Shown here piece by piece: positions 10,038 to 16,789 of a stretch of 64,000 nucleotides of DNA. The notes beneath the pieces are model-generated. The model saw only the letters and a list, made by a program, of their open reading frames with translations, was not told where the DNA came from and made no database searches. The number at the start of each line of letters is the position of its first letter. Positions within the stretch are counted from its first letter, which is position 1. The position numbers were made by a program, and so were the translations under genes. Source of the stretch: Xanthobacter agilis (GTDB taxonomy: Bacteria; Pseudomonadota; Alphaproteobacteria; Rhizobiales; Xanthobacteraceae); contig NZ_JABWGX010000010.1 in assembly GCF_021730435.1 (NCBI RefSeq), positions 90,852-154,851 on the forward strand, read 5' to 3'.

Positions 10038-10925
10038 ATGACCGCCTGCCTCGCCGAAACCATAGATCCCGCTTTTGAGATCCTGGGGCTCGAGGCCGCC
10101 ACCGGGCCGTTCATCTTCAACTCCCCCCATTCGGGCCGCGTCTACCCCACGAGCTTCGTTGCGCAGACGCGATTGGACTTTGCCACGTTACGCCGGTCGG
10201 AAGACAGCTTCGTGGATGAATTATTCGAGGACGTGGTGAACGCCGGGGCGCCGCTGATGCGGGCCCTGTTCCCGCGCTCCTTCCTTGACCTCAACCGCGA
10301 GCCCTATGAGCTCGACCCGCGCATGTTCGAGGGACGGCTGCCGCCCTATGCCAACACCCGCTCGGTGCGGGTGGCGGGCGGGCTTGGCACCATCGCCCGC
10401 GTGGTGGGCGACGCGCAGGAGATCTATCCGCGCCGGCTCACCGTGGCCGAGGGGTTGGAGCGCATCGAGACCTATTACAAGCCGTATCATCAGGCGCTGC
10501 GGCGGCTGATCGCCAGCACCCAGCGGCGGTTCGGCCTGGCGGTGCTGGTGGACTGTCATTCCATGCCTTCGACCTCCACCCGCGATGAGAGCATGCGGGC
10601 GGATTTCGTGCTCGGCGACCGGTACGGCACAAGTTGCTCGGGCATCATCACGGCGGCCCTGGAGCGGGAGCTGTCGGCGGCCGGCTATCGGGTGCTGCGC
10701 AACAAGCCCTATGCCGGCGGCTACATCACTGAGCATTATGGCAACCCCGCCGCCGGTCTGCATGCGGTGCAGATCGAAGTGAACCGCGGTCTCTACATGG
10801 AAGAGGCCCTCTATCTGCGGGGCGCGGGCTTCGATCGGTTGCGGGCCGATGTCCGCGAAGCCATGTCCCGCATGGTCGCGCATGTGCTCGGGGCGCTGGA
10901 TGCACCGCGCGCCGCGGCGGAATAG
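10038..10925 (+). CDS. N-formylglutamate amidohydrolase family protein
   Basis: A 295-residue metal-dependent hydrolase of the FGase superfamily. Visible blocks are IFNSPHSGRVYP near residue 27, RRSEDSFVDELF near 52, the FLDLNREPYELDPRMF block near 84-99, VLVDCHSMPS near 170 (probable metal ligands D and H), and QIEVNRGLYMEEA near 240. The classical role is conversion of N-formylglutamate to glutamate in histidine degradation, but many Hyphomicrobiales carry such genes outside hut operons, as here, so the exact substrate is unknown. It is divergently transcribed from cpdR across about 186 bases. Confidence 0.88.
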   Translation: MTACLAETIDPAFEILGLEAATGPFIFNSPHSGRVYPTSFVAQTRLDFATLRRSEDSFVDELFEDVVNAGAPLMRALFPRSFLDLNREPYELDPRMFEGRLPPYANTRSVRVAGGLGTIARVVGDAQEIYPRRLTVAEGLERIETYYKPYHQALRRLIASTQRRFGLAVLVDCHSMPSTSTRDESMRADFVLGDRYGTSCSGIITAALERELSAAGYRVLRNKPYAGGYITEHYGNPAAGLHAVQIEVNRGLYMEEALYLRGAGFDRLRADVREAMSRMVAHVLGALDAPRAAAE

Positions 10926-11312
10926 GCCGCGCGCGGAAAGCTCCGCCCAGGTCCTGCCCAGGTCCCTATTGGCGACGTCCGCGTGACAAGCTGCGCAAAT
11001 CCGCAAAACGTGCCTTGCGTTTTTTGAATGGCAGATATACGAATTTGACGCGGCCAAGACGTTCGGTTGCACGGACGATCGTTCGCTGCCATCTCGGTGT
11101 ACAGAAGAATCCCGACAGCGATGGCGTGACGGGTCTGCCATGCGGACTGCGCGTGATCCGTCGCGCACCTGGGTGGCGAGGATGGGTCGGGGGGTCGAAG
11201 GCTCGGCGCGAAGGGCGGAGAACCCGGCGCGGGCAACGTCAACGGCCTTGTGCGGAGGAGTTTTGGCGCGGATGTTTCCGCCGCCTGTGACCAGACAAAA
11301 TGTTCTGGGCAC

Positions 11313-11414
11313 CAAAAAAGAAAGGGGCCGTCCGCGTAGGCGAACGGCCCAAGTCTAGGGAGGAAACGCCCAAGGAGGGCAGCGACACAGCGACGCCAAT
11401 CGCCATGTCGCACT
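11313..11414 (-). ncRNA. MmgR/αr8-type sRNA, copy 1
   Basis: A minus-strand small RNA of about 100 bases. From the 5' end it has a hairpin closed by GCAG/CTGC and CGACA/TGTCG, a small GCCC-type hairpin, the exposed motif TTTCCTCCCT (an anti-ribosome-site-like sequence), and a GGGCCGT/ACGGCCC stem followed by a T-rich run as terminator. This order and the TTTCCTCCCT motif match my recollection of αr8/MmgR RNAs of rhizobia (Rfam suhB family, RF00519), which affect polyhydroxybutyrate accumulation in Sinorhizobium. The family assignment is from memory and unsearched; the RNA architecture is directly visible. Confidence 0.82.
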
Positions 11415-11418
11415 GCAC

Positions 11419-11448
11419 AAATAGCCGAGTGCGGCGCCAAAAATCAAG
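11419..11448 (-). promoter_or_regulatory. σ70-type promoter of sRNA copy 1
   Basis: On the minus strand CTTGAT (11443-11448), an 18-base spacer and CTATTT (11419-11424). The predicted start, about seven bases downstream, coincides with the first hairpin of the sRNA. The second copy has the same spacing. Confidence 0.75.
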
Positions 11449-11821
11449 TGCCCGTTTGTCGCATCTGCGTAATTTTGTGTATCATATTGAAAATATTGGA
11501 GTTTTTTGATCGTTTGCGGACCGCTGGACGCGGTGCCCACCCAGGTTCGGGCGGGAGCTGAGGGCATCCACATCCGAATCGCAAATCATGGCGGGCGTAG
11601 CCGGCGCGGCGAACGTCGCGCGGTGGTGCGCCCCGTTCTCTGCGCCCTGTTCTCGCGTTGAGGCCTCTATGGTGTGGGATGCCGTGGCCGCATGGGATGG
11701 TCGCCCAGGCGGCAGCTGTGTGCTGCGGGGCGTCGCGGACCGTGGGCGGAAGTGGATGATGGATCGGTGCGGCGGCGTCTCAAAGGGCCGCCCAAAATGC
11801 GAGCCCGCCCAATGGGGTCGC

Positions 11822-11920
11822 CAAAAAGGAAAGGGGCCGCTCACCCGAAGGGAGCGGCCCAAGTCTAGGGAGGAAACGCCCAAGGAGGGCAGCGGCATCG
11901 CGATAGGCAATGCCGCGCTG
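11822..11920 (-). ncRNA. MmgR/αr8-type sRNA, copy 2
   Basis: A second copy of the same minus-strand sRNA, about 500 bases from the first. The core from the small hairpin through TTTCCTCCCT to the terminator stem is almost identical, while the 5' hairpin is closed by CGGCAT/ATGCCG instead of CGACA/TGTCG and the terminator stem by GGGCCGC/GCGGCCC instead of GGGCCGT/ACGGCCC. These paired changes preserve base pairing, so both copies look functional at the RNA level. It lies about 300 bases from the HisN/SuhB-family gene, consistent with the name given to the RNA family. Confidence 0.82.
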
Positions 11921-11924
11921 CATC

Positions 11925-11954
11925 AATATGCGAGTATCGGGCATTTCCATCAAG
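11925..11954 (-). promoter_or_regulatory. σ70-type promoter of sRNA copy 2
   Basis: On the minus strand CTTGAT (11949-11954), an 18-base spacer and CATATT (11925-11930), followed directly by the GATGCAG that opens the sRNA. Spacing is identical to copy 1 although the spacer sequences differ. Confidence 0.75.
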
Positions 11955-12224
11955 CCATGCGATCGCAGATTGTTTAGGCACCTACGGGCTCGAAAAATAC
12001 TGTTGCCGCACCCCTTTGACAGCGCTGCCTATTCCTTGATCCGACGGGCGCGCCTGTGTGCACGCAAACAAGCCAGTGGCGCGGAAGCGGTCGCGGTCCG
12101 AACGGGCTTGATCCCGCTCGTGTTCCGCTGCATGTCCTGAGGCGGGGTCACGGTGCGTTGGGCATGGCGGCCCTTGTTTCGGCGCATCCTTGGCGGATGC
12201 GCGCGCCTTCGGAGTGTGGAACCC

Positions 12225-13007
12225 ATGACCGCGGTGGCCATCGACGACTTTGTCCACAAGCTCGCGACCGTGTCGGGGGAGGCGATCCTGCCCTTCTTCC
12301 GCACCTCGCTCGGGGTCGAGGACAAGAGCCGCGGCAAGGCGTTCGACCCTGTGACCGAGGCCGACCGCGCCGCCGAGCAGGTGATGCGCAGCCTGATCCG
12401 CGAGACCTTTCCCGGCCACGGCATCATCGGCGAGGAATTCGGTAATGTGGCCACCGACGCTCCCTATGTGTGGGCGCTCGATCCCATCGACGGCACCAAA
12501 TCCTTCATCGCCGGCCTGCCCGCCTGGGGCACCCTCATCGGCCTTCTGAAGGAGGGCGACCCGGTCTATGGCCTGATGCACCAGCCCTTCATCAAGGAGC
12601 GCTTCTATGGCGACGGCGCCAGCGCCCGTTATCGCGGGCCGGCGGGCGAGCGGGCGTTGGCCGTGCGTGACTGCAAGGGGGTGGAGGAAGCCATTCTCTT
12701 CACCACCAGCCCGCGACTCATGAATGCGGACGACCGGGCCGCCTTCGCCAAGGTGGAGGACAAGGCGCGCCTGTCCCGCTATGGCGGGGATTGCTACGTC
12801 TATTGCATGCTGGCGGCGGGGCTGGTGGATCTCGTCATCGAGACCGAGCTCAAGGACCATGACATCGTGGCGCTGATTCCCATCATCGAGGGGGCCGGCG
12901 GCATCGTCACCACCTGGGACGGCGGCTCGCCGGCCAAGGGGGGCCGCGTGGTGGCGGCCGGTAGCCGCGCCGTGCATGCGCAGGCTCTTGAAATCCTGAA
13001 CGGCTGA
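12225..13007 (+). CDS. hisN: Inositol monophosphatase-family phosphatase, probable histidinol-phosphatase (HisN)
   Basis: A 260-residue Mg-dependent phosphatase. The metal-binding motifs are visible: GEEFG near residue 70, DPIDGTKSFIAGLPAWGTLIGLL near 86 (WALDPIDGT), and a C-terminal ELKDHDIVALIPIIEGAGG near 208-225. The KSFIAGLPAWGTLIGL wording is closest to the HisN subgroup that dephosphorylates histidinol phosphate in actinobacteria and alphaproteobacteria; inositol or other sugar phosphates remain possible. ATG 12225 is chosen because the upstream extension is not family-like. It sits downstream of two αr8-type sRNA genes transcribed in the opposite direction. Confidence 0.85.
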   Translation: MTAVAIDDFVHKLATVSGEAILPFFRTSLGVEDKSRGKAFDPVTEADRAAEQVMRSLIRETFPGHGIIGEEFGNVATDAPYVWALDPIDGTKSFIAGLPAWGTLIGLLKEGDPVYGLMHQPFIKERFYGDGASARYRGPAGERALAVRDCKGVEEAILFTTSPRLMNADDRAAFAKVEDKARLSRYGGDCYVYCMLAAGLVDLVIETELKDHDIVALIPIIEGAGGIVTTWDGGSPAKGGRVVAAGSRAVHAQALEILNG

Positions 13008-13022
13008 CCCCTCAGCGGGCCG

Positions 13023-13967
13023 TCACACCGGCGGCGTGCCGGGGATGAAGGCGTCGAAGGCGGCCCAGAACTGGGCGCGGAAGAAATCGCGCTCCATCAG
13101 GATCTCGTGCTGCGCCGCCGGCACCACCACCTGGGCGCCGGCAATAAGCCGCGACGCCAGATGCTCGATGGCGGCATTGGACACCAGCCGCTCGCCGCCG
13201 GCGGCCACCATCAGCAGCGGCTGGCGGATCTCGCGCACCTGTTCGGGATCGGCCAGCATGTCCATGGCGCGGAAGGCCGCATAAAGCCAGCCGTTGGTCG
13301 GCGCGCCGATGCCGAGCTCGGGGAACGCCCGCACCACTTCCGCCGCCCGCGCATAGCGCTCGGGATCAGAATTGACCGGGTTGCGGGCAAACGGCACCTC
13401 CGTGATGGGGCGGCTGCGCCCGCCCGGCACCAGGGTTCGGGCGAAGCCGGAATAGGCGAGCACGGTAACGAGGGCGCGCACCAGCGGCAGCGCCGGGATC
13501 ACGTCGAGGTGCAGCATGGGCGCCACCAGCACCATGCGGTCGAACCATCGCCGCCCCGCCAGCACCGATTGGAGCAGGACGGTGCCGCCCATGGAATGGC
13601 CGAGGGCGAAGTGGGGAGCCGGGCAATCCGGCAGCAGCACCTCGCGGGCGAACGCCTCCAGATCGAGCTGATAATCCTGGAAGCGGCGCACATGGCCCTT
13701 GCGCGGGTTGCGCAACAGGCGCTGCGATCCGCCTTGGCCCCGCCAGTCGAGGATAGCCACCGCGAACCCCCGCGCGCGCAATTCCCCGATCACCTCGAAA
13801 TATTTCTCGATGAATTCCGCACGCCCCTGAAACAGGGCGACGGTGCCCTTCAGGCCGGTGTCGGGCATCCAGCGCGCATAGCGCAGGCGCACCCCATCGG
13901 CGGTGGTGATCTCGCCGCTGACGGCGCCCTCGGGGACGGGGTTGCTCGGAATGGCGAACAGGCTCAT
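13023..13967 (-). CDS. Alpha/beta hydrolase, lysophospholipase/monoacylglycerol lipase type
   Basis: A 314-residue serine hydrolase. The nucleophile elbow is GHSMGGTVLL, preceded by AILDWRGQGGSQRLL, the arrangement of PldB-like lysophospholipases and monoacylglycerol lipases. The final catalytic histidine is probably in VVPAAQHEILME near the C-terminus. ATG 13967 (MSLFAIPSN) is preferred to the upstream open frame up to 14045, which is arginine/proline-rich shadow sequence. It is convergent with hisN, 15 bases apart, and divergent from the Hsp20 gene. Likely cytoplasmic, since no signal peptide is visible. Confidence 0.85.
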   Translation of the reverse strand: MSLFAIPSNPVPEGAVSGEITTADGVRLRYARWMPDTGLKGTVALFQGRAEFIEKYFEVIGELRARGFAVAILDWRGQGGSQRLLRNPRKGHVRRFQDYQLDLEAFAREVLLPDCPAPHFALGHSMGGTVLLQSVLAGRRWFDRMVLVAPMLHLDVIPALPLVRALVTVLAYSGFARTLVPGGRSRPITEVPFARNPVNSDPERYARAAEVVRAFPELGIGAPTNGWLYAAFRAMDMLADPEQVREIRQPLLMVAAGGERLVSNAAIEHLASRLIAGAQVVVPAAQHEILMERDFFRAQFWAAFDAFIPGTPPV

Positions 13968-14132
13968 CGGCTCTCGATCGGCTGGGCCGGTCGCGCCCCG
14001 GCGCGGCGGCCCATCAGGGTTACACGCTGGCCCGCGTCGCGACAATCACCCGCATCCGAAGACCGCGACGGTGCCGTCGTCGGCCCGGTCCCGCCGCCCT
14101 TCCGGCGGGGCTCGGCGGCCCGTGAAGGGGGC

Positions 14133-14162
14133 CTTGACGGCTCGGGGCGGCCTTCCCACATC
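14133..14162 (+). promoter_or_regulatory. Putative heat-shock promoter of hsp20
   Basis: CTTGAC (14133-14138) is followed after 18 bases by CACATC (14157-14162), within CCCACAT. The CTTG-spacer-CCCAyAT pattern resembles alphaproteobacterial RpoH promoters. The predicted start falls at the first hairpin of the ROSE leader. Confidence 0.5.
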
Positions 14163-14167
14163 CAGGA

Positions 14168-14248
14168 TGGCGCTGGTCATGATGACGGCGCCGCAACTCG
14201 GGTCCGGCTTCGGCGGACCCTGCATGTCGCTTCAAAGGAGGATATGCC
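14168..14248 (+). promoter_or_regulatory. ROSE-type RNA thermometer
   Basis: The leader has three successive hairpins: GGCGC/GCGCC (14169-14173, 14188-14192) with inner GTCAT/ATGAC; GGGTCC/GGACCC (14200-14205, 14215-14220); and a final helix joining 14222-14233 to 14237-14247 with loop AAA. The last helix pairs the ribosome site AAGGAGG (14235-14241) with TCGCT (14227-14231), leaving G14229 bulged. A U(U/C)GCU motif with a bulged G opposite the ribosome site is the hallmark of ROSE elements, which open on heating to allow translation of small heat-shock genes. Confidence 0.88.
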
Positions 14249-14728
14249 ATGCGTACGTTTGATCTGTCTCCGCTGTATCGCAATACTGTCGGCTTTGACC
14301 GTCTGTTCTCGCTGCTCGATTCGGTGGGCGGCGTTGATGCGACCCCGACCTATCCCCCCTACAACATTGAGCGCACAGGCGAAAATGCCTATCGCATCAC
14401 GGTTGCCGTGGCGGGTTTCACCGGTGACGAACTCGGCATCGAGGTGAAGGAAAACACGCTGACCCTGAAGGGCGAAAAGAAAGCCTGCACCGAGGCCGAC
14501 AGCGCCAAGGTGCTCTATCGCGGCATTGCCGCGCGCGCCTTCGAGCGTCGCTTCCAGCTCGCCGACCATGTGGAGGTGAAGGGCGCGGTGCTGGAGAATG
14601 GGCTGCTGCACGTCGATCTGGTGCGCGCCATTCCCGAGGCCAAGAAGCCCCGCATCATCCCCATTAACACCGACGCCGCGGCCCCGAAGACCCTTGAGGG
14701 CGCGGTGGAGACCTCCAAGGCGGCGTGA
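14249..14728 (+). CDS. Hsp20-family small heat-shock protein (IbpA-like)
   Basis: A 159-residue chaperone that holds unfolding proteins in the cytoplasm. The alpha-crystallin domain spans roughly residues 33-135: YPPYNIERTGENAYRITVAVAGF, LGIEVKENTLTLKGEKK, RGIAARAFERRFQLADHVEVKGAVLENGLLHVDLVRAIPE. The N-terminus MRTFDLSPLYRNTVGFDRLFSLLD is the IbpA-type start. Translation is probably controlled by the ROSE thermometer just upstream, with AAGGAGG about seven bases before the ATG, and transcription by an RpoH-like promoter. A rho-independent terminator follows at 14753-14783, so it is monocistronic. Confidence 0.95.
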   Translation: MRTFDLSPLYRNTVGFDRLFSLLDSVGGVDATPTYPPYNIERTGENAYRITVAVAGFTGDELGIEVKENTLTLKGEKKACTEADSAKVLYRGIAARAFERRFQLADHVEVKGAVLENGLLHVDLVRAIPEAKKPRIIPINTDAAAPKTLEGAVETSKAA

Positions 14729-14752
14729 TCGCGGCCTGACCGGTTCCAGCTC

Positions 14753-14783
14753 ACGGCGGCGCACCCTGCGCCGCCGTTTTCGT
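14753..14783 (+). terminator. Rho-independent terminator of hsp20
   Basis: ACGGCGGCGC (14753-14762) pairs with GCGCCGCCGT (14768-14777) around a five-base loop, followed by TTTTCGTT. Confidence 0.85.
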
Positions 14784-14885
14784 TGGTGCGAGGCGGATGT
14801 GAACGCGCGCGCTACGCCCTCTTGATTGGCGCGGCGGAAGAGCCGAGGAAGGGGCATCCGTCCGCCGCCGCAAGGATCTGTCACC

Positions 14886-15872
14886 GTGGCCCCTTCGCCC
14901 AAGGTTCTCGTCACCACTCGCCTGTTCGATGACGCCGCCACGCACCACCTCGTCGCGCGCGGATGCACGGTGGTGCCGTCCGGCCTCGCGCCCGACGCCC
15001 TCGACACCGACATTTCCGACGCCGACCTCGACCGGCTCCTCGATGGCGCCGCCGGCTGGATCGTGGGGCAGCGCGCCGTCACGCGCGCGGTGCTCGCCCG
15101 CCATCCGGGTCTGAAGGTCATCGCCCGGCGCGGAGTCGGCTATGATCGGGTCGATGTGGCGGCGGCCGAGGATCTGGGCCGAGTGGTGACCATCGCCGCC
15201 GGCGCCAACGATGCGGCGGTGGCCGACCACACCCTGGCGCTGATGCTGGCGGTGTTGCGGCGCCTGCGCGAGAGCGCGGCCGCCCTTGCCGCCGGCGACT
15301 GGCGGGTCGTCAGCGGCAGCGACCTCTACGGCAAGACCGTGGGGCTGGTGGGCTTCGGCCGCATCGCGCGGCAGGTGGCGCGCCGGCTGCACGGCTTCGA
15401 CGTGCGGGTGCTGGTGGAAACGCCGCGGCCGGATTTCGCGGCGGCGGGCGTGACTTATGTCACCCTGCCGGAACTGCTCGCCAGCAGCGACGTGGTGAGC
15501 CTGCATGCCCCCCTCGGCCCGACCACCCTGCATCTGCTCAACGGCGAGACCCTGGGCCGGATGAAGCCCGGCGCGGTGGTGGTGAACACCGCGCGCGGCG
15601 GGCTCATCGACGATGCCGCGCTGCTCGTGGCGCTGGCGGCGGGCCGGCTCGGCGGCGCCGGGCTCGACGTGTTCGAGGCCGAGACCGACCCCGCCCTGCG
15701 CCCGGTGGCGGAAGCGCTCGTCGCCCGCCCCGACGTGGTGGCGAGCGCCCACGCGGCCGGCTCCAGCCGCGAGGCCCTGGCCCGGGGCAACATGATCTCG
15801 GCCCATTGCGTGATCGCGGCCCTGCTGGGGGAGGAGATGCCCGCCGGCTGCCTGGTGGTGGACGGGCGCTGA
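14886..15872 (+). CDS. D-isomer-specific 2-hydroxyacid dehydrogenase
   Basis: A 328-residue NAD(P)-dependent oxidoreductase of the D-2-hydroxyacid/phosphoglycerate dehydrogenase family. The substrate-domain RRGVGYDRVDV is near residue 80; the NAD-binding motif VGLVGFGRIARQVARRL near 150, VVNTARGGLIDDAALL near 230, and the region expected to hold the catalytic histidine reads VVASAHAAGSS near 288. Substrate could be phosphoglycerate, glyoxylate or another 2-hydroxyacid. GTG 14886 is chosen because AAGGA precedes it by about 10 bases and the conserved sequence begins here; an ATG at 14826 is in frame but extends into an unconserved arginine-rich stretch. Confidence 0.88.
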   Translation: MAPSPKVLVTTRLFDDAATHHLVARGCTVVPSGLAPDALDTDISDADLDRLLDGAAGWIVGQRAVTRAVLARHPGLKVIARRGVGYDRVDVAAAEDLGRVVTIAAGANDAAVADHTLALMLAVLRRLRESAAALAAGDWRVVSGSDLYGKTVGLVGFGRIARQVARRLHGFDVRVLVETPRPDFAAAGVTYVTLPELLASSDVVSLHAPLGPTTLHLLNGETLGRMKPGAVVVNTARGGLIDDAALLVALAAGRLGGAGLDVFEAETDPALRPVAEALVARPDVVASAHAAGSSREALARGNMISAHCVIAALLGEEMPAGCLVVDGR

Positions 15873-16018
15873 AGCGGTCGCGCCGCGGCGTGCATGTGAT
15901 GGCGGGCTGATCCGTTGGTTGCCGCGCTCCGAAGGTGTGGGGCGCCCGCGGTCATGGCCATGTCACCGACCGTCTTTACCCCGGTGACTTCAGGGGCAAA
16001 AGCCGGTGGGGGGCAGGG

Positions 16019-16789
16019 ATGGAGCCGATCGTGCGCGTCGACGACGTGCGGAAGTCCTATGGCGCCATAGATATCCTCAAGGGGGTGAGCTTCCAGATCG
16101 AGGAAGGGGACCTTGTCTCCATCATCGGCCCGTCCGGCTGCGGGAAATCGACCCTGCTGCGGTGCCTGAACGGCCTGGAAAGCCTCGATTCGGGGGTGAT
16201 CGACATCTGTGGCGTGGCGCTCAAGCGCACGCCCGGCGCCAAGCCGGCCGCGAACGGGCCGACCGACCTTGCCCATGCCGCCCATCTGCTGCGCAAGAAT
16301 GTCGGGATGGTGTTCCAGAGCTTCAACCTGTTCCCGCACAAGACGTTGCTGGAAAACGTGATGCTCGCGCCCATGGTGGTGAAGGGCACGTCCAAGGCGG
16401 AAGCCGAGGCCAATGCCGAGCGCCTGCTCAACAAGGTGGGCCTTGGCGAGAGGCTGGAGCACTATCCCATCGACCTCTCCGGCGGCCAGCAGCAGCGCGG
16501 CGCCATCGCCCGCGCCCTCGCCATGGCTCCGAAGGTGATGCTCTACGACGAGCCGACATCAGCGCTCGACCCCGGCCTTGTGGACGAGGTGCTGGACGTG
16601 ATGAAGGAGCTGGACCGCGAAGGCATGACCCAGATCGTGGTGACCCACGAGATGCGCTTCGCCCGCGATGCCTCCGATTACATCATCTACATGGAGAAGG
16701 GGGAAATCGTCGAAATCTCGGATGAAGACGAGATGTTCACGAACCCCAAGGACCCGCGCACCCGGCAGTTCCTGCACCGGTTCCTGTGA
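16019..16789 (+). CDS. Polar amino-acid ABC transporter ATP-binding protein (GlnQ/HisP-like)
   Basis: A 256-residue ATPase with Walker A GPSGCGKSTLLRCLNGLE near residue 38, Q-loop VGMVFQSFNLFPHKTLLENV near 98, signature LSGGQQQRGAIARALAM near 154, Walker B VMLYDEPTSALDP near 174 and H-loop VVTHEMRFA near 206. The NGLE and FNLFPH wording is typical of polar amino-acid importers. ATG 16019 (MEPIV) follows a G-rich site. The last four bases overlap the next gene, which encodes a fused binding protein-permease, so the two form a compact two-gene transporter. Confidence 0.93.
   Translation: MEPIVRVDDVRKSYGAIDILKGVSFQIEEGDLVSIIGPSGCGKSTLLRCLNGLESLDSGVIDICGVALKRTPGAKPAANGPTDLAHAAHLLRKNVGMVFQSFNLFPHKTLLENVMLAPMVVKGTSKAEAEANAERLLNKVGLGERLEHYPIDLSGGQQQRGAIARALAMAPKVMLYDEPTSALDPGLVDEVLDVMKELDREGMTQIVVTHEMRFARDASDYIIYMEKGEIVEISDEDEMFTNPKDPRTRQFLHRFL

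Larger units (their letters stand above)
10926..12224. other. 1.3 kb intergenic region holding two sRNA genes
   Basis: No convincing protein gene is seen between the amidohydrolase-like gene and the HisN-like gene. Open frames here lack ribosome sites and family signals. The region contains two minus-strand sRNA genes of one family (about 11313-11414 and 11822-11920), each with its own promoter and terminator. On the plus strand a TTGACA at 12016-12021 lies upstream of the phosphatase gene but has no good -10 partner. Confidence 0.7.

Noticed and set aside
11482..11977. Open frames on both strands between the two sRNA genes
   Set aside because: They cross the sRNA terminators and promoters, lack ribosome sites and show no recognisable protein pattern.
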